The notes: generated by a model from the letters alone, not told the origin. Positions 35,337 to 47,556 are shown, numbered from the stretch's first letter. The stretch is 64,000 bases of DNA from Oenanthe sinensis (GCA_028671895.1 CM053802.1:13461631-13525630); one strand, 5' to 3'. Numbers and translations: made by a program.

Positions 35337-35820
35337 TGTTGTTGGAGTATTTTCGTAACAACGAATTTCGGAGGTTTGCTGGAATAATAGAGCTAAAAGT
35401 ATAATAATATGACTGTTAATGGGGATTAGAGCTTGTAAAAAAGATTGGGTTGGACTTGGGAGGTGTCTCGATTTGCCTCGTGTATCGGATCCCTTTTGCC
35501 AAGATGCCTGCGTACGTATTTATATACGATCAAACCCACGCAGTTCTGTTATAATTGGATATATCCCCGAGAGACTTTAGGGATATATTTGTTAAATATG
35601 AGAATTAATTGATTTTATCTGATATAATCTTTGAGTTGTGATACCTTCCTGATTTGAAGGATATCGTTTGGAGATATTTTCCGTAATTAATGAATTGAGA
35701 TTGATTCTTTCCTCGTTTCAGAGAGAGGATATCTTGGAGATTAAGCAATTAATTATTAATGAAATTAATACTAAAAATAAAGAGGAAATAAAAGCACTAT
35801 GCCAAAAATATGGCATAACA
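35337..35820 (-). repeat. LTR (5' LTR in element orientation)
   Basis: 484 bp and the partner of the copy at 33452. The primer-binding-like string lies immediately beside it at about 35318-35334. Confidence 0.93.
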
Positions 35821-35825
35821 ATATT

Positions 35826-36278
35826 CATAAATTATAAATATGAATGATGATGTCACCTTTTATTAAATAAAATTATAAAAATAAAATAAATTATAAAAAA
35901 ATAATATCTTCTATTACTTTTTAACTTTTAAGAGCTTTTTAACTTAAAATCAATTCAAAACTTTATTTATTCTCATTTGAGAACATCTGCACGGATCTAC
36001 ATCTTTCTATACCCTCAATTTTTTCAAAAACTATTAAATGATACAAAGGCTCCTGACAAAAAAAATTGATACAAAGGTTACTATGTTTGCCCTAAAAGTC
36101 ACATTTTGAAATGAAAAGCCCCTAAATGACACAATCTGAAAAATAGCCCTTTTAACATTGTTAAAACATAACATATAGCTTACAATTTTTTAAAACCTAA
36201 TTTTAATTCACGTGTGTTGGCTTGTTATTTAAGTGAAATACTTTTTAAAAAATATAAAAAAATGATAACACGGGTAGG
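35826..36278. other. Intergenic DNA, no gene seen
   Basis: AT-rich. 'gccctaaaagtcac' and 'cccctaaatgacac' near 36090-36130 resemble transposon-end wording seen elsewhere in the window, but no paired end was found. Confidence 0.4.
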
Positions 36279-36644
36279 GATCGTTTGATTCGTGGTATTT
36301 ACGTATCAAGTATGGGTTTTGTTAATTCAAAATTCATATCTGGTGTTTGGTTTAAAATTTCAAAATTTAAAACCCATATATTAAACTCATAACATATGAG
36401 TTTTTGATACCTTATGGGAAGGCGGATATGAGCCATGGATATGGAGAATTAAACTAAAAATTATTATTATCTTTACTTATAAAATTACATGTTAATTCTT
36501 GAAATAAAAATCTTATGATGATATAATTTAATGTTTGAGAAATAATAATGATTTATTTTTCATATTAACAATTTATATTTTTTTATTCATTAAAAAAATA
36601 TTAAATTAATAAATTTATTTCACCATTTAACCAAACACATGACA

Positions 36645-38260
36645 TGTTATATCCGTAATTTATTTATTTAGATATTAGTAATAATAATTAGAATTAGATT
36701 AGAATTTGTAAGATTATTTTCTTTAACCATAATATTTATTATATTGAATTTGATTAGAAATAGAATTTGTAATAAAATAATAATTAGATTAGAAGCAGAA
36801 TAATTATTAAGAGTCTGTATATACATATAAACATACGAGTTATTTATTAAAAACCCTAAAACTAATTGTTCGGGTTAAAAGAAAAGTATGAGAATTTTAA
36901 TGTTCTGGTAATATGCAAGTATCACACATCTCCGTTTTTAATTCTTGAGTTTGATGTGTAATTGGAGGAGTGCGCAAAGATTATATATAAACACAAATAT
37001 CATTGAAACATGAGCACGGTGAGATACGAACATAGTGAAAATATTAGCAGGCTAAAAGTATCATATTGGGTCTGGATAATTTCGTTAGTATCTATTATTG
37101 TTATTCTAAGATACAGATTTCGTCCACTTTCTCTTCAGCGCTACTCTTTTTAGGATTAATTATATTTAATTCATTCTGTTCGTAAATCTGTTCCTTCCGT
37201 TATCATTCGTTTTAATTGTTTTGATTTTCTGGAAGTTATCTTAAAGTCTGTTTCGAAATATCTAAATATTTTTCTCTGCGATTTTCGAAAATTATGTATG
37301 TTAAATATATGCGTAGAATATTTGAAATGTGATTTTAAAATTGTGAAAATTATTTTACTTAAATCCTTAGAGTGATATAGGGTATACCGAGTTAACCAGC
37401 TGTAGGGTACTACAGCCATGTCATTGCGGCACCAGTGGCATGACACTTCCATGACAGTGTGATTGGTCATGGCGTATCCTTCTGATAGTTCCGGAGGCGA
37501 GCTTTGCGCATTTGATATTTGTCTGAGGATACGTGGGTGCACCTAGAATTTGATTTTATTTGTGATTTGATATTTAACGGTGACGTTGTATATGCCGTAC
37601 ACGTTGTCCGGTTTGTTGCACGCATTAGATACTGATGTGTGTATCTGTTATCTGCTTTGTATCGGTATGAATATCATAACCCCTCTTTGTTTCAGCCTTA
37701 TTTTAAAAAAAATGTTTATTTATAAATGTCAAACTATATATCTTATTTTTGTTTTATAAATTGTAGTCCAATCCGTACTGGGCATTTGGCTCATGCCGTA
37801 TTCTTTCTTCTGGCAGGTACTTCTTCTGGCAGGTACTTAGGGGATCTTGGGCTGTGTGATGGAGAACTCCCTTACTTACATTTATTAGGACGTTTGAACT
37901 TAAAAGATTATTTTAGTCATTTTTATTATTAGAGATTTTGGATTTATTCGCATTTATTATTTTGAATTATTTTGGAAGTATTGATATTAGTTTGGAGACC
38001 TGTTGGACCTTTTTTTTTGACTAATTTGGCTTATAGCCTTACAAATGAGTATCTGTTCTAAAGAAATTCTCGGAGTGAGCTAGGATCGAACCCAGGACCT
38101 GAGACGACAGAGGATAAACCCTCAATCACTTGGGCTATCCAACCGTGCTCACCTGTTGGACTTATTTAATTATTAAGTTTTGGTGGATTTTAGTACTCTG
38201 TATACAGACATGTGGTTTGATAAGTAACCCTTCGTCTTATTTTGGAAAGGGGGTGTTACA
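36645..38260 (-). mobile_element. Probable solo LTR (Gypsy-like)
   Basis: Minus-strand ends are TGTAACACCCCC and ...GGATATAACA, the common TGTAACACCC start of Tekay/Del-type plant LTRs. Flanks are TGACA (36640-36644) and TGATA (38261-38265), a 5-bp duplication with one mismatch. No interior domain or partner LTR is nearby. The right end is firm; the left end is less so. Confidence 0.5.
38009..38150 (-). mobile_element. tRNA-derived SINE inserted in the solo LTR
   Basis: An 11-bp perfect duplication ACCTGTTGGAC (37998-38008, 38151-38161) flanks 142 bp. On the minus strand it carries a pol III box A-like TAGCCCAAGTGATTGAGG, a box B GGTTCGATCC about 30 bases further on, and an A-rich 3' tail (CAAAAAAAAA). 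These are the standard marks of a plant SINE. Confidence 0.92.
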
Positions 38261-38350
38261 TGATATGAGGAATGATGCTTCATACTCATACCACCTTAAC
38301 CCGATTTCTGATTATAACCCGATAGTACCCCGTGAACCAAACGATTCCAT

Positions 38351-40190
38351 GGATGCGTTATAGGCTGGCACACTATTTTTAATGCGTTTATAAAGTTATT
38401 ATTTACGCGTTATAAGGTTTCAATGTACGCACGGGGGACGCAGAAATAATTTGTAATGTGGGCCAAAATAAATTATATAATTCTTAGTATATCAAAATAT
38501 GTTTTTCTAATATATCAAAATTGAATTCATCGTTATTTAAAGTAACAAAAATCATCAATAATATAATCTATACTAATAATAGAATAGGAGCAAAGTGCAC
38601 TACTACACATTATTATGTGAATATTTTATTTATATTTTGATTTGGGCTGGGTAAATGACATAAACTATTAGCTATTTCAGTTTATTCGGACTAGTTGATT
38701 AAAGGAATTGAAAAAACAATAAGGTCAACATATCCAAATTACCTAAATAAAGTAATACATATTTTTGTACTAAGCCTGCTTTCGGAAACGGAGGGGGGCA
38801 CGGCCACCTATACCCCCGTGCGTCCGCCTCTGAATGTACGTGTGTACGAGCCTGTTCGGTAAACCGAAATATTTCAGTTCGATTAATCAAACCGAAATAA
38901 TTTGATTCTAACTTGGTTATAAAAGAATTTGTAATTTGATCATTCGGTTATTTTAGTTTTTTTTATCGAATTATCCGAATTAACTGAAATATATATATAT
39001 ATATAAATTGAATAAAAATATAGTTACACAACTTATTTTACAATTTTTTTATTTTTGAGTAAAAATTAAATATTTAAATTTGCATTCAGAAAAAAATAAT
39101 TTAAAAATAAGTTATGGAACTATACTTTATATGTACCTTAAAATGTGTGTCAGACACTCTCTGAAAAAGGTTAAGAAATCAATGTTACGCAGGGAGTATA
39201 TAATATAAAATACTATATGTGTTTGTATATAATATTTTTTTATATATAAAACAAATAATTATATAGATTATATAATATATATATAATATTATTTATATAT
39301 ATATTATAAGTGTTATCATATATTATATATAATATATATTTTTTTTATATATTATTGTATATTTATTTTTAATTATTTGTTTAAAATTCGATATTTTATT
39401 TCAGTATTAGGTTATAACCGAAATAAATCATTCAGTTCTTTATAATTTGGTATGAAATTTTCCCTATATTCAATATTCAGTTACCGAATATGTGTACTCA
39501 CTTTATTTGAGAAGATTACTAAAATGGTGATTTGTGGGCCCACTCAACTACACAATCCATGTTACACTAACATTTATTTGTGCAATTATGGGACATATTT
39601 TTTCATTCAGGACATTTTAACTTTAAATTGGGCCGGAAAGGGCCTTTTCTCAAATTTATTCCTATGTTCATATGAAAAAATATAATTCCTAATGTTTTTT
39701 TTCTCAAAAATATGTCAAAATACTAGCATTAGAATTGTAATTAAGTATTATTATATTTTTAGACAAGAATTCAATTAAATTGACCAAAAATGGCTTAAAA
39801 TTTTACTTTCAGAACATGAAATGCTATTATATCGATATGAAACCATATTTCGTACATTATAATCTTCAAAATTTTGAAATGTCAAATTACGAATGAATAA
39901 TTTTATTATTAGAGTCAAAATCAGATCAATTAAATAAACTTAATTTTTGTCTATTAAATTAAATTTCACAAATTCAACTTTACCAGATTCAATTTTATCG
40001 TAATAACAATTTTTTCTATAAAGCTATCAGTAAGCCGAGAAGAAGAAAAACATTTTTCTCTTTGCAAAAGAGCTAGATGTGTCATTGGCTTTCATTAAAG
40101 CCCTTTTTTCTTCCGGCATCTCTGTTTTCTTTTTCCTTTCTTTCCGGGAGGAACAAGTAGCCTCCTCTCCTTCACAAAAATGCAGTTGCC
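38351..40190. other. Transposon-like intergenic DNA
   Basis: Around 38790-38830 is a GC-rich string ('ggaggggggcacggccacc') resembling the ends of the element at 42616. At 38850-38950 and 39410-39480 'ggttataaccgaa' and 'cggtaaaccgaaat' words occur, common in decayed hAT-type elements. No gene is supported. Confidence 0.4.
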
Positions 40191-40201
40191 AATACACTCA
40201 A

Positions 40202-41284
40202 CTACAAAATAATTGCACCATGTAGGTCTGCACTGAGTAGACGTTGTGCAACCTGATTAATCCTGCAAATTGAAAGATACAAAAGCAATTATATCACAGA
40301 GCTAAGACTAAACGACTATCAGTGAACAAGTACAAAAGGCAACCACATTACCCAACACTTTTAAGAAGCTGTGTTATGTAACCTTTCCACATTTCATGCA
40401 TTGGTTTATACATCTCAAAGCTGAAACCAGAAAAGAAAAGCCAGTCAGTGGAATCTGGTTAAAAGAATACACAAAAGCTTTATAATAACAAAGATGAAAT
40501 CTAGAATGCGTGATTTCTTATAATAAATCCTCACGCACACTGACACGCATGTATACATAATGAAACATATCTAGAGAGTTTATAAGGAAATTCAGAGTAT
40601 TCATAGCTATCCAAAATTATTGTTGAAAGCTTTAAGCAAATCATATACTTCATATCTATTTATTAGAACCTGCCTAGGTATGTAGACTGTAGTAGCAAGT
40701 AGTACAATACATCTTACCTGATGATATTAGATTTCAGTAAAACATACAGTACTGATAAGAATAATAATGGTGGGGATAATCACATACTTAGCAGAAAAAA
40801 TGAAACAAACTTGAGGGAGTCATCAGGCAAGGTGAGGGATCCAAATTTTTTGTGTTGCTTCATGGACATGTGCTTCTTAGATCGCTTAGAATTTTTATTA
40901 AGAGCTTTTATACGAGCTCTATCATATGCGCCACTCCCTTTGTCTACATTATCAAGAAGTATCCAATTGTCAATCTTTTTTCTTTTTGATCCCTGATTAT
41001 ATTTCTGGGCTGCATCTCCATTTCGCAGAAGTTCATGTAGAATGTTATCAGGCACGCTCCCTTTTTTATCTGAGATCTGCATAATATTGAAGAAGTATGA
41101 TTAAAAAGTTAAGTATAGATTATAGAAAAACTCAACACATCAGAATGAAGCAAATTAAGTTTCAATCACCACACCATCATCATAACTTGAGAAATGGAGA
41201 AATTACCCCAACTCCGGTGGATAACAAATTCTTATGCACGGGATGAGAGAGCAGAGAATATATTGGATCACTTGTTTCAGCATC
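40202..41284 (-). pseudogene. POP4: Truncated RNase P/MRP subunit p29 (POP4)-like gene fragment
   Basis: Four minus-strand exon-like blocks with good splice signals (41284-41208, 41076-40811, 40420-40352, 40262-40202) read DPIYSLLSHPVHKNLLSTGV, VPDNILHELLRNGDAAQKY...KIDNWILLDN...KRSKKHMSMKQHKKFGSLTLP, NFEMYKPMHEMWKGYITQLL and INQVAQRLLSADLHGAIIL, then a stop. This matches the middle of plant POP4. It halts at LHGAII, where the Sm-like RNA-binding fold should continue, and the POP4 N-terminus was not found. Full POP4 helps RNase P process tRNA. This copy looks like a gene fragment moved by duplication or transposon capture. Confidence 0.75.
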
Positions 41285-41410
41285 TGCATACATAAAGGGA
41301 ACCATCATGTTACAACTGCTAATTTCCCTAGTCAATCATATGATTGTAATTTATATATAGACAAATAACGGGTTATTTTTGTGTAGAATAGTGTCTTTGT
41401 GTATGGTTAC

Positions 41411-41533
41411 CTCGCGCATCGGACCTTCTTCTTCTACATATTTTTGGTAAAGATCAAGTACTGCTTGCTCATCTTTGTCCATCAGAGCTTGGTAAAACTC
41501 TGCATTAATACTATCAGTATCACTATTAGCCAT
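41411..41533 (-). pseudogene. First-exon-like fragment of an ankyrin (ITN1/ACD6-type) gene
   Basis: An ATG opens MANSDTDSINAEFYQALMDK followed by DEQAVLDLYQKYVEEEGPMRE, then a good donor (GAG|gtaacc). The read-through continues VTIHKDTILH and soon ends. This resembles the N-terminus of plant ankyrin-PGG proteins as I remember them, where THLHMA-like repeats should follow; none are present. It lies 120 bases upstream of the POP4-like blocks on the same strand. Identity is moderate. Confidence 0.4.
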
Positions 41534-41539
41534 CACAGT

Positions 41540-42605
41540 AAAGCTGATGAGTAACAAAATATATAAGGCATGCACATCATTGTTAATGTCTCTGTATATA
41601 TAGAAAGATCTATCCACTGTGTTGCAGGAGGGTATAAATATAATTTTACATGCTAAAATGGATATCAAAAACAATAATAATCATGCATTCAATTTACTAC
41701 CCTTGTCAAGTTCTCCAACTAATAAAAATGGACTACTGATAAACATAACCTGTTGAGAGGAGAGTTGTAATTATCTCTTCGTCTAAACCTAGTTGATACA
41801 TCTCTTCTCTTTATAATTAAAAATAAATTAAATGTTGAGAGTTCGAGATTTATTTGCTCATTTAAGCATGGTTGTAACTAATAATAAATAGAATTTTGAT
41901 AGTTAAACATTTAATTGCTCGTTTAAGCCTAGTTGATACGTCTCTCCTCTACATAATAATAAATAAGGAGTCAAAAGTTCAAGATTTAGTCGAGGCATAT
42001 GCTCGTATTTTATATTCCATGCGAGCCTTGTAGCGTTGTCAAAAAGTAGATAAAGATTCAAGCCACAAAATTGATCTGGGACCCTTAAATGATATAGAAC
42101 TAAGCCAGTGAAAAACATTTTACACGAGAAAGAAAAAGTAAGAACATAAAAAAGGCATTACTGAAGATAATGTTTTCTTCAGAAAAACAAAAAAAAATTG
42201 TAATGCAAAAATAAGAAGCTACAGTGAGGATTCATTCTAGTAGCAAGCCTACTTAAAATTACAATGTTTTCATAACTTGTAATATATTCACACCAAAATA
42301 AAGGAAACGAATTTGTAAATATTGGTTTGGCTTAACTTGATATAAATTACTGTTATTGTTGATAACTTATAAGCCAAAGTAATTTCCATACCTATGAGTT
42401 ATTTATCGGTTGACATAATTTTATCAATAATTTAGAGCATATCAATCAGACATGGTGATGTAAATTCTTATTGATTCGTTTGCAGATTTAAAGTAAGTGA
42501 CCAGGTCTAATGTGAACAAGTAACTAAAAAAGTTAATGCTGCAACGATAACCTACTTTCTTCCTCTTCTGATTACTACATTTTAGTGGAAAGATGAAATA
42601 ATAGA
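41540..42605. other. Intergenic DNA with short degenerate direct repeats
   Basis: 'cctagttgatac(a/g)tctct(t/c)ctct' occurs at about 41788 and 41926 with similar following text, so a decayed repeat of about 140 bases is present. No gene is supported. Confidence 0.45.
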
Positions 42606-42615
42606 GGAACAAGTA

Positions 42616-43020
42616 GTGGCGGACCCAGACGAGAAAACGAGGGGGGGCCAAGATGGGCGGTGGCGGACCCAAACATAACTTCTGAATGAAAAATATGTCA
42701 TAGCTAGTGCTTAATCCGGAAGAAAAATCCAATTATAATATTTTGATGGTGTATTTCAAAACTTACATTTCATTTAAAATATATAGAAGCTCATATATAC
42801 TATATTTTTTAATAAAATATAACCAAGTAACACCATATAAAATATGTTTGTCTATGTCCAAGGTGTAATTCACCCAAATATCCATATATTTATATGAAAA
42901 ATCTTGCAAAACCAGCTGACCAACTTAAAATATATACTAAAAAAATGAAGGTACTACATTAAAAAAAAAAATTCAGGGGGGGCCAAGACCTACCCTCGCT
43001 ATAGGGTAGGTCCGCCACCG
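42616..43020. mobile_element. Small TIR element with 9-10-bp target duplication
   Basis: GGAACAAGTA occurs at 42606-42615 and 43021-43030. Between them the left end GTGGCGGACCCAGAC faces an inverted right end CGGTGGCGGACCTACC. A second 'ggtggcggaccc' lies inside the left end at about 42658. Both ends carry 'gggggggccaaga'. The duplication length suggests a Mutator-like MITE. There is no coding content. Confidence 0.75.
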
Positions 43021-43030
43021 GGAACAAGTA

Positions 43031-44600
43031 TCGGACATGCAAGGCACACAATAGCTACTAAAGGGAGAAATTTCATGTCATCCTTTAATTAGATGGAAAA
43101 TTGCTTGATTGATGATCAGTAGCCTCTTATTCAAACCTTTACCATCTCCATATTTCTGTTTCTATGGCTAACCAAATTTAAAATCATTATAATCCATTAG
43201 GCTCGAGACATCCGTTAACTCCAACACATTGTTCATCTCAGTTTGTTGGAATTGTATTCATGACAGATTGATGGTGATAAAATACAGTGAAAAAAATAAA
43301 ATAAAAATAAAGAATAGAATAATTTAACATAGAAATATATTATTGATTACAAGAATCTACGGATTCTTGGACAATTGTTGATTTATTCCCTCCATTCTTT
43401 TTTATTGACACATTTTAAAGTGTTTTGATTCTATAGTAAAAATATTTATTTTTGAATCTATAGTAAAAATCATTATTTTTTAATTTTTTTTGTTTTTGAA
43501 TTAAAATACTTGATCATAATTTTGCGTGATGGATTGAAACTTTAGAGGTGATGATGTACTAATACAACATATTAGTGTTACTTTAGAGGTGATGATATAT
43601 TAAAAATAAGATAATCAGTGCACAAATGCACAGTATCACACATAAGCAGTTAGTGACCTTTAACTTGTTTCTTGTGCCAGGAGATCTCCACCATTTCCAA
43701 ACTTGAAGCAAAATCAAACTGTTTTATAATGTGCACAAAACAGATAGATTGCTGGACAGTAATAAATTAACGATTTAAACAATATACTTAAGTTAATCCT
43801 CTGATGAACTTCCCGGACAAACTATAGAATCCTTGTTAAACTCTTGTAGTAGTAGCATATCTGCTGACTATTCTTCCAGCCAGTTCGATATGAGGAAACA
43901 TTTGCTCAACAGACAAGCCTCTCTTTTGGCAAGATGAGGAAGCATGACTAACGATCAAGCATGAAGCGACTATAAATAGAAAGGATACATTTTGAGAAGT
44001 AAAAACATAGAAAGTTTAACGGAGAAGATAAAAAAATATGAAAGTTTGTGTGACTTTTTGTGTGACTTGCAATGTCTTATGTGTCAATTGCAATGTCCTA
44101 ATTTAAACGTATTTTTAATGCATGAACACTTATAAAACGTATTTCTCTATGAGTAATTATAATTCAATTTTCATAAAAGTAATATCAAATATTTTTTCGA
44201 GATTACGTATAATTTTAAGATGGTAAGTTTTTTTTTCTATTTTTTTACAAACTTAAAGCAATTTTCCCTTTAATAACTTGAAATGTATTCAGCCGAGACA
44301 AACCCACAACTCAATCACGTTGAAAAACAAACAAATAAGTTAAATAATTTTGAAATGGTAAGTTTTATTCAAGGGGTTTCACGTCTGTCTTTAAGAAATT
44401 TTTTTATGTATAGCCAAACTCTAAAAAATGGCACTCATAAAATAAGTAAAAATAAACTTCTTTCAAAAATAACAAAGTGCAGATACACAACACAACCCCT
44501 TTCTTTAAACAAATTTGTTGATAACTAATTGTTTGCTTCCCCAATAATAATACATCAAGGATATCAAATGAACTAGGCTACTCATCAAGAACTTCCCATC
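43031..44600. other. Intergenic DNA and TIM14 3' flank
   Basis: AT-rich. 43387-43420 ('ccctccattcttttttattg') resembles one Stowaway-type end without a partner. No gene is supported. Confidence 0.4.
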
Positions 44601-46833
44601 TCATGTCAAAATGCAGAACCACTGCCCTTCATTTTGCCGGAACATCATATCTTTAGCTTCGTTTATTTTAGAAGCAAGATAATGGCTACCACCAGCATCT
44701 GGATGGTTTGCAACCATCACTCTTCTGTGTGCTTCTCTAACCTTATCTGTTGGAGTTCTTTCTCTGTCGGATTAACATAAGTACATAACAAACATTATTC
44801 CAAGTATAGCAGGATAACAAAGGAGAAATGGCCGAGATATGTTAGCAAGAACATATAGGATACAGTGTGTCATTTGTTGTTAATTTTGTATTTACCAGTA
44901 GATTCTATGCAACTCATAAGTCATAACTTAATCGGATAAAAATAGTAAATTAAGCAACACACCATCCTCGCCCAACTTCCAAGCCCGATTAAACAAAAAG
45001 GAGAGAGCACATATATATGAAGCTACTCAATGTTTACGGTCATGTCTTACAATACCTTACTCCAAGAATAAGAGCCGCTTCTCTTCTTGTCATTGCAGAT
45101 TGGAAACCGCCTTCATAGAATCTGCATAGTCTAGGTGGTCTCGCCTTGAATGCATTCCAAGCTTGGATACCGTATCTTCCTGCATAAGCAGCAGCAGCGA
45201 CTGCACATCCTACTATCCATGGTGCTTCCTGATGCAAAAATTAAGGCTTAAGCTTCATGCCTACAAAAACATAATATACCTGTAGGCAAATATAAGTAAT
45301 AGACATCCACCTTAATCAAGACCATGTGATTTAATACATTATGTAGAACTAGCCCAACCACTATATATATATATTAAGCAACAATTTTCTTTTAACAATG
45401 TTCCCTTCTCCCTCAGTACACCTGATTGCTTGACATGCCAATTCACTTTCTGCTCTAACATATTTCTCCTGGAAATCTGCAACTTGACTGAATACTCTTT
45501 GGTTTAGCTAAAACACATACCAGAGAGAAGTGTGGGCAAGACAACCTCTGACCTTCAGGTCAATTTGCTAGGTAAACAAATAAATATAAGTATTAAGAAA
45601 GGGTGGTGCTTAACATAAACCTAATCATCTTCTGTTACTGTCAATCAAAATAATGCCTAGGTTGCGGGTAATTCGTGATCCAGAGATGCAGATTTAAAAA
45701 GGGAGAGCATAGAAATTAACTAAAATGGACACATCATAGTATGGTTATAGATGACCAACTCTATTATAATACCCTTAGGCCTTAAGCTCTGAGAATCTCA
45801 TAACCATAAGGTGCTGGAAAAGCAACAAAATGGATCATATATTTTTAACAATTAACATACACTATCAACAGAAATAAACTGAAATGGATCGAATATATTT
45901 TTTCAACTACTAAAAAACATAGGTCCTCTTTTCAGAACCCGGAGTAGCCTCATTCATCCCAAGATATTAAAAATAAACTCACCTTTGGAAAACCAAATAC
46001 AAAGCATCATCTGGTAGATCGTTAATACTGCTAGTCATCAAATCAATTCATTTTTTATGACCACAGAAAAATTAAGAAACTAGACACCCTCCGTGGCAGA
46101 GGCAGAAGGGAAGCAGGGTGTCTGCACCCGCTTATTTTCTAGTTAGTAATTAGTAGTCAACTAGTCATTGCTGAAATTTTTGACAAATTGGCTGTCCTTA
46201 ATTTTGAAAGGTGTAAATTCTTGCAAAAAAATATAGTTCAAAGAAAAAAAATCCTAAATAATGTTGTGGGGCAGGGATTAGTCTATATCAGTTCGTCATT
46301 GTCTCCAAAGTTCGCATTGTTTTCCCCTTTATTTTCGAAACTCATCTTGTTTTTACCATGTTTTTCAACATAAAGTTTGCACAAATTGTAATCTTGCAAG
46401 ACTTATGGTCTATCTAAGTAAAACACAAGCTTCAACAGATATATAACGACTGATTAAAACAAAACCCCAGCAAATATGTACTTAAATGATTTTGTAATAT
46501 GCTATGCTATAAAACTTTATAGGGTCCCGATAAGTGTTTGCCCTGACCATTATTCCTCACTTTTTTATCGCAAATAACATTAACACTTGATTTTTTTTTT
46601 GGGTCAATCTAGGAGGCCACGATGCCTATCCGCGCGCTTGAAAAACCATTCTTAGGGTTTTTTGCTCTCCGCGGAAAAAAATGCGAAGTAATGGATAGCA
46701 AAAAGCGATTGTTCTAATCAGCTGCCAACTTTATATATGTATGTACAGAGAGAGATCCAAAAAATACAGAGGCAAGGGCAACAACAAAAATTTATAAATA
46801 AACGTGTGTATGAATAAGAAGAAAACTCACCAT
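44601..46833 (-). CDS. PAM18: Mitochondrial import subunit TIM14/PAM18 (DnaJ-like), with frameshifted C-terminus
   Basis: Exons on the minus strand: 46833-46831 (ATG only), 45228-45056, 44763-44601; 112 aa. An N-terminal membrane span (PWIVGCAVAAAAYAGRYGI) is followed by QAWNAFKARPP, RRFYEGGFQ-like CRFYEGGFQSAMTRREAALILGVR, and a J domain with the HPD motif (ANHPDAGGSHYLASKINEAKD). PAM18 sits in the inner mitochondrial membrane and stimulates mtHsp70 in the import motor. After KDMMF the frame reads RQNEGQWFCILT; deleting one C near 44628-44631 would restore the usual K(x)KGSGSAF ending. The J domain is complete, so the protein may still work, or the base may be an assembly error. Confidence 0.88.
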
Positions 46834-46839
46834 TCTTGA

Positions 46840-47556
46840 TCCCTCCGAAGAATTATCTTGTCAGTGGGGTTTACTTTTTTATTAGGGTTTAATCATATTT
46901 CTTGCAAAAAAACAAACTTTAATTAACTTTTCTTGCAAGAGAATCCTCCTCTCTTTTTTTTGGCTCGTCTGTGATCTTATGACTGGTTTGGTGCTAAAAT
47001 ATACGAAAATTATAGGTGTGGTTTAATTTTGCTATTTTTTTAATAAGCCCAGTTTGATTTTAAAATAAAATCAATATGAATCAAATTATATCAGATCAAA
47101 TGATGAAATACTTTAATAGACATATTGGATATGTAATGCTTACTGTTATTTGTATTTTTCTGGTGCAATCCGATTCTAATTGGTATCATTTTGTGTATGA
47201 ACTAAAAACGGAACGAAAATTATTTATAAATTCATACCAAATACTATTTTCACTGTTGGAATAATGATTTGCTAATGGTAAAATAAAGCTATTTGGAATG
47301 TATTTTGTCTGGTTTCTTATGTTCTTAGCTTGATGCCTTGATGGTTGCACTGAACACTGCTGGTGTACAAGTCAAAATCCCATCTGTTGCGATCATTTTA
47401 TAGACAATTATACAAGCCTTGGGAAGATCCGAAGATAGGGGAAAAAAGCAATCAATATCTCTTGATCAGCCTCTCATCATTCCGGCCTTGCCACCTTCTT
47501 GATTTTCAAGTAGTACTAGCTAAACCTGCGAACGTTGATTGCTTGAGGTTGGATTA
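46840..47556. other. Spacer between TIM14 and IRX9-like genes
   Basis: It contains the TIM14 promoter and leader (right of 46833) and the IRX9-like 3' flank. No other gene is seen. Confidence 0.5.

Larger units (their letters stand above)
33452..35820 (-). mobile_element. Short non-autonomous LTR retrotransposon, recently inserted
   Basis: Two 484-bp direct repeats (33452-33935 and 35337-35820) differ at about three positions and are flanked by the 5-bp duplication ATATT (33447-33451, 35821-35825). Read on the minus strand, LTRs start TGTTATGCC and end CAACAACA. Two bases after the first LTR comes TGGCGCTAGAAGGAGGG, a primer-binding-site-like string beginning TGG, and a purine tract GGGGAGTAGT abuts the second LTR. 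The 1.4-kb interior encodes no gag or pol domain I recognise. This is a LARD- or TRIM-like derivative, probably of Gypsy type, mobilised in trans. Confidence 0.93.
36279..38350. mobile_element. Inverted-repeat (MITE-like) element split by a solo LTR
   Basis: The left end gggatcgtttgattcgtgg and the inverted right end ggaatcgtttggttcacgg match over about 19 bases with few changes. Removing the LTR at 36645-38260 leaves a unit of about 450 bp. No convincing target duplication was found, so the class is open. Confidence 0.45.

Noticed and set aside
37171..37542. 123-codon minus-strand ORF
   Set aside because: It lies inside the LTR-like sequence and shows no known domain.
46085..46140. Fragment resembling the GTGGCGG transposon end
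   Set aside because: Only one end is visible and no partner or target duplication was found, so it is not listed as an element.
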